A stretch of 64,000 nt of DNA, from the NCBI GenBank assembly GCA_021773075.1, contig JAJFKT010000026.1, positions 558,356 to 622,355 of the forward strand. Direction: 5' to 3'. The notes under the pieces were generated by a model. It made no database searches, had not been told where the DNA came from, and worked only from the letters and a program-made list of their open reading frames with translations. The position numbers and the translations under genes are program-made. Source of the stretch: Woeseiaceae bacterium (GTDB taxonomy: Bacteria > Pseudomonadota > Gammaproteobacteria > Steroidobacterales > Woeseiaceae). Positions 1 to 9,085 of this stretch are shown here, in pieces. How positions within the stretch are numbered: position 1 is the stretch's first letter; every line of letters starts with the position of its first letter.

Positions 1-19
1 CTCCCAAAGCGAAGCTATC

Positions 20-1156
20 GTGGTCTCCACTAACAAAAAAACGAATCTACTCGGAATGTCGCAAGGCGATCTTGAGCTGTTTCTTGCTGCGCGTGACGAA
101 AAGCCTTTTCATGCGCGGCAAGTTTTGCAGTGGATTTATCAACGTGACGTCAGTGACTTTGACGAGATGACCGATCTGTCAAAGTCACTGCGTGCACGCC
201 TAAAGGAAGACGCGACGATTACGCCTCCGGAAGTACAGTCGAGACATGACGGCGAAGACGGTTGCGTAAAGTGGTTGTTCTCAAGCGGATTTGGTCAGGC
301 TGTGGAAACGGTATTTATTCCTGAAGCTGATCGCGGAACCCTGTGTATTTCATCTCAGGTTGGCTGTGCACTGGATTGCTCTTTTTGTGCAACCGGTGCG
401 CAAGGATTCAATCGTAATCTAACTAGCGCCGAGATTATTGGTCAGGTACGCCACGCGATTCGTGAGCTGCCACGGCGTGAGAACGGCGAGCCGGCGATAA
501 GCAATGTCGTTTTTATGGGGATGGGAGAACCGCTGGCGAACTATCGCAGCATTGTTCCTGTGCTCGATTTGTTGGTATCTGATTATTCCTACGGTCTGTC
601 GCGTCGACGCGTGACGGTGAGTACATCGGGAATAGTTCCTCATATTGATAAGCTGTCAAAGGACTGCAATGTTGCGTTGGCCGTTTCACTGCATGCACCC
701 AATGACGAGTTGCGCGATTCGATTGTGCCTATTAATAAATTGCATCCCATATCAACCCTGCTCGATGCTTGCTGGCGTTATGCGGCAGATCATTCAAATC
801 GGTTCATCACCTTCGAATACGTGATGTTGCGTGGCGTTAATGATTCATTGGAACACGCGAATCAATTGGCGACGCTACTAAAGGGCAAGCCAGCCAAGGT
901 CAATCTCATTCCGTTCAACCCGTTTTCCGGAACGGAATTCCTTCGGTCTTCGGCTGAGACGATCAGACACTTTCAAGAGCGACTCAGAAAGCGGGGACTG
1001 GTTGCGACGACTCGAAAGACACGCGGTGACGATATCGATGCCGCATGCGGGCAGTTGGCCGGGAAGGTCAGCGATCGCGTGAAAACGCGACTTGGGCGGA
1101 AGAAAGTCGGCCAAAAGCTTCATGAAAACAAAGACATAAGGATGTCATCAATATGA
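20..1156 (+). CDS. rlmN: Dual-specificity 23S rRNA/tRNA adenine C2 methyltransferase RlmN
   Basis: Radical-SAM enzyme that methylates C2 of A2503 in 23S rRNA and of A37 in some tRNAs. The radical-SAM cluster motif CALDCSFCATG lies near residue 115-125, and the family motif VVFMGMGEPL is near 163-172. The C-terminal half carries the second-cysteine region (DIDAACGQL). The GTG start is preferred over the ATG at 56 because the N-terminal KTNLLGM segment is conserved in E. coli RlmN. The frame has no stop upstream within the window, so a start before base 1 cannot be excluded. First gene of an operon; its stop overlaps the pilW start (ATGA). Confidence 0.97.
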   Translation: MVSTNKKTNLLGMSQGDLELFLAARDEKPFHARQVLQWIYQRDVSDFDEMTDLSKSLRARLKEDATITPPEVQSRHDGEDGCVKWLFSSGFGQAVETVFIPEADRGTLCISSQVGCALDCSFCATGAQGFNRNLTSAEIIGQVRHAIRELPRRENGEPAISNVVFMGMGEPLANYRSIVPVLDLLVSDYSYGLSRRRVTVSTSGIVPHIDKLSKDCNVALAVSLHAPNDELRDSIVPINKLHPISTLLDACWRYAADHSNRFITFEYVMLRGVNDSLEHANQLATLLKGKPAKVNLIPFNPFSGTEFLRSSAETIRHFQERLRKRGLVATTRKTRGDDIDAACGQLAGKVSDRVKTRLGRKKVGQKLHENKDIRMSSI

Positions 1157-1920
1157 AGATCAGCAATTTTAGAATAGCAGGCCTGATCGGTATTTTCCTT
1201 ATAAGTGGGTGCGTGTCGACAGTGACCGGGTCAATTACTGAGCCGGATCGGAACAATAAGGATGCGGCCGAATTGAACTACCAGCTCGGCGCGCGTTATT
1301 ACAATCAGGGATCGTATACGCTCGCGCGTGACCGCCTAACGCTGGCAACAGAAATCGATCCGAATATGGCGGTGGGGTGGTCGACGCTTGCTCTGACTTA
1401 CGAAGCACTGGAGAACCTTCGGCTTGCCAAGGACGCTTACGACAAGGCGGTACGGGCCGATCCTAAGGATTTCAAAGTACAAAACACCTACGCAGTATTT
1501 CTCTGCCGGCAGAAGGACTTCGATCTTGCGCGCAAGCACTTCGACAAAGCGATTAGCTATCACGACAACGATGATTCCTATGTCACGATGACGAACGCAG
1601 GCGTGTGCATGACGCAAAAGCCGGATTTGGTGGTCGCTGAAGACTATTTTCGGGCAGCACTGGAGCGAAGGCCAAACAACGGCGAGGCCTTGCTGCAAAT
1701 GTGTTTGCTGAAATACTCGCAAAAAGACTACATGGGTGCGCGAGCATTTGTGCAACGCCATTTGGCTTCAATTGCGTCGTCGGCTGGAATTTTATATCTG
1801 GCGTCTCGTATTGAGGACATGCTGGGAAACGATCGGGGCCGTATGGATTATGAAGATCAATTGATTCGTGAGTTTCCGAATTCGCCCGAGGCAAGAAAGG
1901 TGTTGGGTAGCACCCGATGA
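1153..1920 (+). CDS. pilW: Type IV pilus biogenesis lipoprotein PilW/PilF (TPR)
   Basis: Outer-membrane pilotin-type lipoprotein that helps assemble the PilQ secretin ring of type IV pili. The N-terminus is a lipoprotein signal with lipobox ISGC (Cys about residue 20), followed by tandem TPR units (for example the NYQLGARYYNQGSYTLA and WSTLALTYEALENLRLA segments). The 255-residue length fits the PilF/PilW family. Its position between rlmN and rodZ is typical of many gammaproteobacteria. It overlaps both neighbours by four bases (ATGA), so translation is probably coupled. A FimV-type protein at the right end of the window also points to type IV pili. Confidence 0.9.
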   Translation: MKISNFRIAGLIGIFLISGCVSTVTGSITEPDRNNKDAAELNYQLGARYYNQGSYTLARDRLTLATEIDPNMAVGWSTLALTYEALENLRLAKDAYDKAVRADPKDFKVQNTYAVFLCRQKDFDLARKHFDKAISYHDNDDSYVTMTNAGVCMTQKPDLVVAEDYFRAALERRPNNGEALLQMCLLKYSQKDYMGARAFVQRHLASIASSAGILYLASRIEDMLGNDRGRMDYEDQLIREFPNSPEARKVLGSTR

Positions 1921-2768
1921 CAGATGAGAACGACAAGCCAGGCGAAGAGTCGCAAGACGCGGAGTCCAGCGGACCGGTTGCCGGCGAGCGGCTGGCGGAG
2001 GCGCGCCGTGAGCAACAGATCACAGTCCTTGAGATTGCGAAGGAGTTGCACCTTGATGAATACAAAGTTCGCGCACTCGAATGCAATGATTTCGACGTAA
2101 TCGGTGCGCCGGTTTTCGCGAAGGGACATCTGCGAAAATACGCCCAGCTAATGAAGGTAAGTGAAGCCGACGTGATGGCGGATTATTATCTCCTCGATCG
2201 CTCCGCCGGTGCACCGCCGGTGATTGCAACTCGGCCAAGGCAACGCAAGATTATCGCGATTGGACCGTGGATTGCGGTCGTGGTCGCCATCATAGCTGCA
2301 GCAACAGCCTACTGGTGGTTCACGTCACGCGAAGCTGCGCCGGAGCGGCCGATTACCGGCGAAGTCGCGCCGTTGCCCTCGACGAATACAGACGTTGTTA
2401 CGGAACTCGAAGAGGCTTCTACTGACGACAGTATTGTGGTGCTGGATGAGCCTGTGGAATCTTCACAGGCGCTGCCGGAGTTGCTACCGGAAGATGATCT
2501 TCTGCCACCAATTGACGATCTGCAAACACGATTAAGTATTACCTATTCCGGCGACTGCTGGACGGAAATCTCCGACGCCAGCGGACGTCGAATGTTCTTC
2601 GACCTCGGCAAAGCCGGGCGAACCGTGAATCTTTCGGGCGAAGCACCTTTCAACGTGTTGTTTGGCGATGCATCGAATGTCAGCATTTTGATCGATGGTG
2701 TGGCCTTTGACCTTCCGGAAGCCGATCGTCGCGGTCGAACAGCCAGGCTGACAATCAGCGGATCATGA
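1917..2768 (+). CDS. rodZ: Cytoskeleton protein RodZ (HTH, one TM, DUF4115)
   Basis: Membrane-anchored partner of MreB in rod-shape maintenance. An N-terminal helix-turn-helix of the RodZ type spans about residues 20-85 (GERLAEARREQQ through the YLLDR segment). One transmembrane helix lies near 111-136 (GPWIAVVVAIIAAATAYWW). An acidic, proline-rich periplasmic linker is followed by a C-terminal DUF4115 beta domain (near 205-280, including GDCWTEISDASG). In E. coli ispG follows rodZ. Here hisS overlaps rodZ directly by four bases, so ispG is missing from its usual place. Confidence 0.93.
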   Translation: MTDENDKPGEESQDAESSGPVAGERLAEARREQQITVLEIAKELHLDEYKVRALECNDFDVIGAPVFAKGHLRKYAQLMKVSEADVMADYYLLDRSAGAPPVIATRPRQRKIIAIGPWIAVVVAIIAAATAYWWFTSREAAPERPITGEVAPLPSTNTDVVTELEEASTDDSIVVLDEPVESSQALPELLPEDDLLPPIDDLQTRLSITYSGDCWTEISDASGRRMFFDLGKAGRTVNLSGEAPFNVLFGDASNVSILIDGVAFDLPEADRRGRTARLTISGS

Positions 2769-4036
2769 GTACGAAACCAAGAGCAATACGCGGGATGAAC
2801 GACATCCTGCCCGAAATCTCGGCGACCTGGCGGTACCTGGAAACGACTGTGCAGGAAATTGTGCAGTCCTACGGCTATTCTGAAATTCGTTTGCCACTCC
2901 TGGAGCACACGGACCTGTTTAAACGATCGATAGGTGAAGTTACCGACATTGTCGAAAAGGAGATGTACACGTTTCTTGATCGCAATGGTGAGAGTCTGAC
3001 GCTGCGCCCTGAAGCCACTGCGGGGATGGTTCGTGCCGGAATGACGAATGGTTTGTTCCACAATCAAAAACAAAAATTGTGGACTTCCGGGCCAATGTTT
3101 CGCTACGAAAAGCCGCAGCAGGGCCGTTATCGGCAGTTCCACCAATTTGACGTCGAGGCAGTGGGTTACGACGGACCAGATGTGGACGCCGAGTTGATCA
3201 CAATGAGCGCGCGCATGTGGCAACGCCTCGGAATCTCGAAAATCGCATTACAGATCAACTCCCTGGGAACGCCAAACGGGCGGCGCAACTACCGTGAGGC
3301 CCTGGTGAAGTATTTTTCTGGCGTGAAAAATGCGCTGGATGAGGATAGTATTCGCCGCCTCGAGCAGAATCCGCTCAGAATCCTCGATAGCAAGAATCCG
3401 GATATGCGGTCGATTATCGAGGCTGCGCCGATCATGCTGGATTACCTCGACGAGGAGTCTGCCCATCATTTCGATGGACTGAAGGCATTGCTGGATGCTG
3501 CCGGAGTGAGCTATACGGTGAATCCGCGACTGGTTCGTGGGCTGGACTACTATTCGCGAACGGTCTTCGAATGGGTGACTGACGCATTGGGCTCTCAGGG
3601 AGCGGTTTGCTCCGGTGGACGCTACGATGGTCTTGTTGAGAAACTCGGCGGTCGCGCTACACCGGCCGTTGGCTGGGCGATGGGAATTGAACGCTTCGTC
3701 GCATTATACGGGGCATGCGGTGGCGAATCGCCGACATCCGACGTGGATGTTTACGTCGCAGCGCTCGGTGACGGTACTTTGGAGCGTGCGTTTGCGCTCG
3801 CGGAGGAACTGCGCAACAGCATTAAAGGAATTCAGGTTGAATTGAATCTGGGTAGCGGCAGTTTTAAGTCGCAGATGAAACGCGCCGACAAGAGCGGAGC
3901 GAGGTATGCATTAATCCTGGGCGAGCAAGAGCTCGCTGACGGTTGTGTTGGAGTCAAACCGATGCGCAGCGCTGATGATCAAGTCAGTGTTGCGTTGGAC
4001 GAGCTAGTGGCAACGCTGGCCAGGAAATTAAGCTAA
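2765..4036 (+). CDS. hisS: Histidine--tRNA ligase
   Basis: Class II aminoacyl-tRNA synthetase charging tRNA-His. The N-terminus IRGMNDILP is a family hallmark. Class II motif 2 (MFRYEKPQQGRYRQFHQFD) and the histidyl-specific LVRGLDYYSRTVFEW segment are present, and a C-terminal anticodon-binding domain starts near residue 325. The 423-residue length matches E. coli HisS (424). It starts inside the rodZ stop (ATGA overlap) and is followed after 10 bases by yfgM. Confidence 0.98.
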   Translation: MSTKPRAIRGMNDILPEISATWRYLETTVQEIVQSYGYSEIRLPLLEHTDLFKRSIGEVTDIVEKEMYTFLDRNGESLTLRPEATAGMVRAGMTNGLFHNQKQKLWTSGPMFRYEKPQQGRYRQFHQFDVEAVGYDGPDVDAELITMSARMWQRLGISKIALQINSLGTPNGRRNYREALVKYFSGVKNALDEDSIRRLEQNPLRILDSKNPDMRSIIEAAPIMLDYLDEESAHHFDGLKALLDAAGVSYTVNPRLVRGLDYYSRTVFEWVTDALGSQGAVCSGGRYDGLVEKLGGRATPAVGWAMGIERFVALYGACGGESPTSDVDVYVAALGDGTLERAFALAEELRNSIKGIQVELNLGSGSFKSQMKRADKSGARYALILGEQELADGCVGVKPMRSADDQVSVALDELVATLARKLS

Positions 4037-4046
4037 AGGCAGTTTT

Positions 4047-4787
4047 GTGGACGATCTACTTTCAGAAAAAGAACAAATTGACCAATTTCGCAGCTGGTGG
4101 AAAGAGTATGGCGCTTTCGTAATAGGCGGCATCGTCATCGGTGTGGGGATTCTGGTTGGTATCAATTACTACCAGTCCAGCAAATTACAGGCACAGGTCG
4201 ATGCATCGGTGGCGTACGAATCGCTGGTCGAGAACCTTGTCGACGGCGATCTTGAGGGTGCGGAAACGCTTGCGGAAAAGATCGCGACCGACTACCCGAA
4301 TACGACCTACGTCGGTCAATCCGGGCTTGCGATGGCACGTCTGTATATGGACAAGAATCGTGACCAGGATGCGGCTGATGCGTTACTCGCGGTCGTTGAC
4401 GGCAATGCCGATGACGGGATCAAGCAAATAGCCCGATTGCGGCTTGCGCGAATTTACATTTACCAGGACAAGGCTCAGGAAGTTGTCGACCTGTTGTCGG
4501 GTAAGGCGAGCAGCGCATTTGAAGCGGCCTTTAACGAGGTTCTCGGTGATGCGTTTACGGATCTTGGCAGGATAGCGGAGGCCGAGGACGCGTATCAAAA
4601 GGCATTACTGGATCCCTTGTCTCAGGGCACTGTCGACCAGCAACTCGTACAGTGGAAGGCGCTGGACCTGCCGGAACCGGAAGTCGCTGAGGCCATCGAT
4701 GCTGACCCTGCCAACGCAGAAATTGCTGAACCGCAAGCCGCGGACGTGGTCGAATCGCTAGAGTCGATTTCTGAGGAAGACGAGTGA
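4047..4787 (+). CDS. yfgM: YfgM family periplasmic TPR protein
   Basis: Single-pass inner-membrane protein with a periplasmic TPR domain. In E. coli YfgM associates with SecYEG and the chaperone PpiD and assists envelope protein traffic. A short cytoplasmic N-terminus (SEKEQIDQFRSWWKEYG) precedes a transmembrane helix at about residues 23-41. TPR-like helices follow, then an acidic alanine/glutamate-rich tail. The start is GTG. Placement between hisS and bamB is the conserved E. coli order, and its last codons overlap the bamB GTG start. Confidence 0.92.
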   Translation: MDDLLSEKEQIDQFRSWWKEYGAFVIGGIVIGVGILVGINYYQSSKLQAQVDASVAYESLVENLVDGDLEGAETLAEKIATDYPNTTYVGQSGLAMARLYMDKNRDQDAADALLAVVDGNADDGIKQIARLRLARIYIYQDKAQEVVDLLSGKASSAFEAAFNEVLGDAFTDLGRIAEAEDAYQKALLDPLSQGTVDQQLVQWKALDLPEPEVAEAIDADPANAEIAEPQAADVVESLESISEEDE

Positions 4788-5989
4788 AAACATGTTGGCG
4801 AATTGTCGGGCTTCTTGGTCTGGCGCTAGTCCTGTCGTCGTGCGGATTGTTCGGCGACAAAGAGGAAGAGCTTGAGCCAAAAGAGCTGGTCAAAATTAAG
4901 AACACGTTAAAGATCAAACGTCTTTGGAGAAACAAAGTCGGTGGCGATGCCGAATTCTTGCGGGTTGGACTTCAGCCGGTCGGTGATGGCAACCGTATAT
5001 ATGCTGCGAGCCAGGATGGCAAAGTCGCGGCATTTGATCCGCAGTCGGGTAAGACACACTGGAAGACAAATCTCAAAGTCGATCTTTCAGCCGGCCCTGG
5101 CGTCGGTGAGGGCGTTCTTGCTGTAGTGTCAAAAGATGGCTTCGTCATCGTTATGGATACGAAATCAGGTACAGAGCAGTGGCGAATATCTATTTCCAGC
5201 GAAGTTCTGTCACGCCCCATCGTTAAAGACGATTCAGTTATTGTGCAGACAATAGACAATCGGCTGGTTGCATTAGCGCGCTTCGATGGCAAGCAACGAT
5301 GGCAGCTCGAACAAACGCTCCCTGTATTGACAATGCGCGGTGCTTCTTCGCCATTGGTTGCAGGATCGTCCGTCATCGCTGGCTTCGACAACGGCCGACT
5401 TGTTGCCGTAGATATTGAGACCGGCGATATTGAGTGGGACTCAATGCTGTCAATGCCGAGCGGTCGTTCAGATCTTGATCGACTATCTGACATCGATGGT
5501 GCCATCGCGCTGGTCGGGCAGGACATCTATGCAGCCGGCTACAACGGACGTATCGCGGCGCTTGCTGCTGAATCGGGCCAGGTACTTTGGTCCCGTGAAA
5601 TTTCGTCTCAGGTCGGCGTTGCCGCAAGCTGGAACAGTGTATATACGGTTCGCGATGATGGAGAGTTGATCGCGCTGACCCGTTCGAACGGCGTCGAATC
5701 CTGGCGTAACAATGATTTGTTACGCCGTGAACCGACTTTGCCCATACCGTTTCACACGACTGTTGTTGTCGGTGATCTTGAGGGATATTTGCACTTTTTC
5801 AGCAATATCGACGGCGTTCCTGTCGCTCGTATACGGATGGGCGGTAAAGCCATCAGCAGTGACCCCGTTGTTGTTGCGAATCGACTTTACGTACAGAGCG
5901 ATGATGGTTCTGTCGCAGCTTATGAGGTCATTCAGGATCAGCCGAAGCGAACAGCTCCTGACGTCGCTAAAGAAGCTGACGAGTCCTGA
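4784..5989 (+). CDS. bamB: Outer membrane protein assembly factor BamB
   Basis: Lipoprotein subunit of the BAM complex, an eight-bladed PQQ-type beta-propeller that supports beta-barrel insertion into the outer membrane. A lipoprotein signal with lipobox LSSC (Cys about residue 20) is clear. Repeated blade motifs such as DPQSGKTHWK, DTKSGTEQW, DIETGDIEWD and AESGQVLWSREI recur about every 40-50 residues. The GTG start overlaps the yfgM stop (GTGA). The 401-residue length is close to E. coli BamB (392). Confidence 0.96.
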   Translation: MKTCWRIVGLLGLALVLSSCGLFGDKEEELEPKELVKIKNTLKIKRLWRNKVGGDAEFLRVGLQPVGDGNRIYAASQDGKVAAFDPQSGKTHWKTNLKVDLSAGPGVGEGVLAVVSKDGFVIVMDTKSGTEQWRISISSEVLSRPIVKDDSVIVQTIDNRLVALARFDGKQRWQLEQTLPVLTMRGASSPLVAGSSVIAGFDNGRLVAVDIETGDIEWDSMLSMPSGRSDLDRLSDIDGAIALVGQDIYAAGYNGRIAALAAESGQVLWSREISSQVGVAASWNSVYTVRDDGELIALTRSNGVESWRNNDLLRREPTLPIPFHTTVVVGDLEGYLHFFSNIDGVPVARIRMGGKAISSDPVVVANRLYVQSDDGSVAAYEVIQDQPKRTAPDVAKEADES

Positions 5990-6015
5990 TCGGGCCGCGG
6001 TGAAGGTGCTTAATC

Positions 6016-7416
6016 ATGCTTCCAGTCATCGCACTGATCGGCCGGCCCAATGTTGGAAAATCCACGTTATTTAATCGCCTGACGCGATCACGCGACGCAC
6101 TTGTTGCGGACTATTCGGGTCTGACACGCGACCGCAAATACGGTTTCGGCAAGTTGGGGCCTGTTCCCTACCTCGTAATCGACACGGGCGGCGTGGCGGG
6201 CGGCGAAGAGGGCATAGAAGAAATCATGGTCGAGCAGACCATCCGTGCGCTGCAGGAAGCGGATATCGCCGTCATCATGGTGGATGGTCGCAGTGGCCTT
6301 ACAGCCGCGGACCAGCACGTTGCCGAGCTGGCTCGCCGTCATGCGAAAAAAACCTGGCTAGCCGTCAATAAATCCGAAGGCCTTGATTCCGCAATTGCGA
6401 ACGGTGAATTCTACGCTTTGGGAATCGGCGATCCGATTGCGATATCGTCGGCACACGGCGATCGCATCGGCGCTCTCATGGATGACATACTTGGCAGCTT
6501 TGTTGTCGACGAAGCCGAAGAGGGTGGCGACGAGACGGCCGAGGAAGATCGCGAATTGCGAATTGCCGTTGTCGGACGGCCCAATGTAGGCAAGTCGACG
6601 CTGATCAACAGAATGCTCGGCGAGGATCGACTCGTCGTCTACGATCAGCCGGGAACGACGCGCGACAGCGTCTCGGTGCCGTTTGAACGTAATGATCGAA
6701 AGTACGTGTTAATTGATACGGCCGGCATTCGCCGCAAGGCCCGCGTTCACGAGACGATAGAGAAATTCAGTATTGTAAAAGCACTGCAGGCGATTGAGCA
6801 GGCTGAAGTCGTAATTTCTGTTCTGGACGCTCATGAAGGCGTTACCGAGCAGGATGTGAGCTTATTGGGCCTTGTCATGGAGCGTGGTCGAGCGCTGGTC
6901 GTCGTTACCAATAAATGGGATGGTATGGCGGCGGACGATCGCAAAAAAGTGCGTGATGATCTGGAGCGCCGCTTACCGTTTCTCGATTTCGCGGAGCGCA
7001 TCACGATTTCGGCTCTGCATGGGACAGCTGTCGGTGATCTCTTGCCTGCGGTCGAACGTGCCTACAAAGCGGCCATGCGAGATATGTCGACCACCGAACT
7101 AACACACGAGTTGGAGGCCGCCATTATCGCCCATCCGCCGCCGATGGTTCGCGGACGGCGTGTCAAACTTCGCTATGCTCACCAGGGCGGACGAAATCCT
7201 CCGGTTATCGTTATTCACGGCAATCAAACGGAACGATTACCCGAATCGTATCGACGATACTTGATTAATCGCTTTCGAAAAGCCTTTAAACTCAAAGGCA
7301 CGCCGGTACGCCTGTCCTTTAAGAAAGGCAAGAATCCCTATGAAGGACGACGTAACGTCCTGACACCGAGACAAGAACGCAAGCGCAAGCGCTTGATGAA
7401 GAAGGTCAAGAAATGA
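6016..7416 (+). CDS. der: Ribosome biogenesis GTPase Der (EngA)
   Basis: Essential tandem GTPase for 50S subunit maturation. Two G domains are evident: G1 motifs GRPNVGKSTLFN (near residue 8) and GRPNVGKSTLIN (near 191), with G4 motifs NKSEG and NKWDG. The KH-like C-terminal domain ends in a lysine/arginine-rich tail typical of Der. It lies 26 bases after bamB, the conserved gammaproteobacterial arrangement. The stop overlaps the next start (ATGA). Confidence 0.98.
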   Translation: MLPVIALIGRPNVGKSTLFNRLTRSRDALVADYSGLTRDRKYGFGKLGPVPYLVIDTGGVAGGEEGIEEIMVEQTIRALQEADIAVIMVDGRSGLTAADQHVAELARRHAKKTWLAVNKSEGLDSAIANGEFYALGIGDPIAISSAHGDRIGALMDDILGSFVVDEAEEGGDETAEEDRELRIAVVGRPNVGKSTLINRMLGEDRLVVYDQPGTTRDSVSVPFERNDRKYVLIDTAGIRRKARVHETIEKFSIVKALQAIEQAEVVISVLDAHEGVTEQDVSLLGLVMERGRALVVVTNKWDGMAADDRKKVRDDLERRLPFLDFAERITISALHGTAVGDLLPAVERAYKAAMRDMSTTELTHELEAAIIAHPPPMVRGRRVKLRYAHQGGRNPPVIVIHGNQTERLPESYRRYLINRFRKAFKLKGTPVRLSFKKGKNPYEGRRNVLTPRQERKRKRLMKKVKK

Positions 7417-8516
7417 GTTCAGCGCGAATGTTGTACACGTTCGATGGCGAATTCCGAATGCACCGTGCAGGTCATTTGCAGTCGCCAACATTGGCCTATG
7501 AAACCTGGGGTGAACTCAGTGCGAAAAAAGATAACGCGATACTGATATTCAGCGGCCTGTCTCCATCGGCGCACGCGGCGTCGTCTGAGCTTGATATGTC
7601 TGCCGGCTGGTGGGAAGACATGATCGGATCCGGATTGCCCATCGATACGGACCGATATTTTGTAATCTGCGTAAATTCATTAGGCAGCTGTTTTGGTTCT
7701 ACCGGTCCGGCCTCAATTAATCTCGAAACCGGTGATCGATATCGCCTGAGTTTTCCGGTTTTGACGCTCGAAGATGTCGCGGAGGCAGCGCTGCTTGTGG
7801 TCAGGCATCTCGGCATCGAATGCGTGCACACTGTTGTCGGTTGTTCGATGGGTGGAATGAGTGCGTTGGCATATTGCGTGCGTCATCCCGATGCCGTCGA
7901 TCGTTTTCTTTCAATATCATCCGCCGCGCGCGCGCTGCCGTTTTCAATCGCTGTCAGGTCGCTGCAACGGGAAATGATCCGCTCCGATCCGAAGTGGATG
8001 AAAGGCGACTATGACCCGGGCGATCCACCGATTACCGGCCAGCGACTTGCGCGCAAACTGGGCATGATCACTTATCGTTCTGCAGAAGAATGGGCGCAAA
8101 GATTCGGTCGTGAGCGTTCGACCGATCACGCGCGAATTGAAGATCAATTCGTCGCCGAGTTTGCCGTCGAATCTTACCTGGAAAATCACGCTGTTAAATT
8201 TAGTGGCGCATTCGATCCCAATTGTTACCTGTACCTGTCGCACGCATCTGATCTGTTCGACCTTGCCGAGTACGGCGGCTCACTGGCGGCGGGATTCAAA
8301 CGACTTAGCCTGGCGAAGGCGATGGTAATTGGTGTTCGCACCGATATTCTGTTCCCGCTTGAACAGCAACGAGAACTGGCTGACGGTATATCAACCGTCT
8401 GTAGCGATACGCACCTGGCGGAGCTGGACTGTATCCGAGGCCATGACTCCTTCCTGGTCGATATGGATGCGCTGCGCCCGGTAGTCTGTGAGTTTTTCGA
8501 AAGTTGTAAGCAATAG
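7413..8516 (+). CDS. MetX-family acyltransferase, probable serine O-succinyltransferase
   Basis: Alpha/beta-hydrolase-fold acyltransferase of the MetX family. The nucleophile elbow is GCSMGGM (Ser145), with an aspartate in RTDILFP and a histidine in GHDSFLVD completing the triad. Segments LSPSAHAA, GWWEDMIG, CVNSLGSCFGSTGPAS and ALPFSIAVRSLQRE look much more like the Xanthomonas-type serine O-succinyltransferases than classical homoserine O-acetyltransferases, so O-succinylserine for cysteine synthesis is the likely product. This is inferred from remembered family sequences, and homoserine acylation remains possible. It is translationally coupled to der (ATGA). Confidence 0.75.
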   Translation: MSSARMLYTFDGEFRMHRAGHLQSPTLAYETWGELSAKKDNAILIFSGLSPSAHAASSELDMSAGWWEDMIGSGLPIDTDRYFVICVNSLGSCFGSTGPASINLETGDRYRLSFPVLTLEDVAEAALLVVRHLGIECVHTVVGCSMGGMSALAYCVRHPDAVDRFLSISSAARALPFSIAVRSLQREMIRSDPKWMKGDYDPGDPPITGQRLARKLGMITYRSAEEWAQRFGRERSTDHARIEDQFVAEFAVESYLENHAVKFSGAFDPNCYLYLSHASDLFDLAEYGGSLAAGFKRLSLAKAMVIGVRTDILFPLEQQRELADGISTVCSDTHLAELDCIRGHDSFLVDMDALRPVVCEFFESCKQ

Positions 8517-8523
8517 TTTCGAT

Positions 8524-8988
8524 TCAAAACTCCACGAGAAATAAATTGGCATCTGCTCGGCGCGTCAACTCGGCTTCACTGACATCAGAGTCATTCCAGA
8601 GTAATAACGCGTTTTCATCATCGGAAAGGTGAAACAACAACAGGTTGCCACCGACAATCTTGAAATTTGTCGGGTCCAGTGGCAGAACCTTGCCAAGTGT
8701 GAGGCTGTAAGGGCATGACTTGTATTTGGGTCGATACTTATCCGGGTTTTCCTCAAATACTTTGATTTGATCTGCCGACATTAAATGGTAAATGACACCG
8801 TTGTGTTCAACTGCGAATTCAGGGCTGCCAATTTCAGCGATATTTTTCGTGAAGTATGATACCGGGCTATAGCCACCAATGGCCGGAGCCTTAATTGCAG
8901 GTTCTTCCGTCTGAGAGAATGCTGGATTGACCAACATTGTGGCTAGCAGAAGCAATGAGGTCGTGAGGATCTGTTCGATGCGTTTCAA
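8524..8988 (-). CDS. Secreted YHS domain protein
   Basis: Small exported protein with a signal peptide (about residues 1-25, ending near NPAFSQ) and a YHS-type domain. The segments GGYSPVSYFT, FAVEHNGVIYHL, and FEENPDKYRPKYKSCPYSLTLGK are characteristic of YHS proteins; one cysteine is kept. Such domains are often found with metal-handling proteins, but the function here is unknown. The start codon is TTG, chosen because a strong GGAGG sits eight bases upstream and no ATG is available. Monocistronic, convergent with the acyltransferase gene. Confidence 0.75.
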   Translation of the reverse strand: MKRIEQILTTSLLLLATMLVNPAFSQTEEPAIKAPAIGGYSPVSYFTKNIAEIGSPEFAVEHNGVIYHLMSADQIKVFEENPDKYRPKYKSCPYSLTLGKVLPLDPTNFKIVGGNLLLFHLSDDENALLLWNDSDVSEAELTRRADANLFLVEF

Positions 8989-9085
8989 AATAGTTTCCTC
9001 CGTTGCGCGCTACACGAAAGTATGTTCGCTGTTTACTATGACCTTGATTGCGTCCTCTTTATTACAATTCATGCATGGGCGAAAC

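Noticed and set aside
1..19. Tail of an upstream gene (for example ndk)
   Set aside because: Only a few codons are available and none resembles an Ndk C-terminus.
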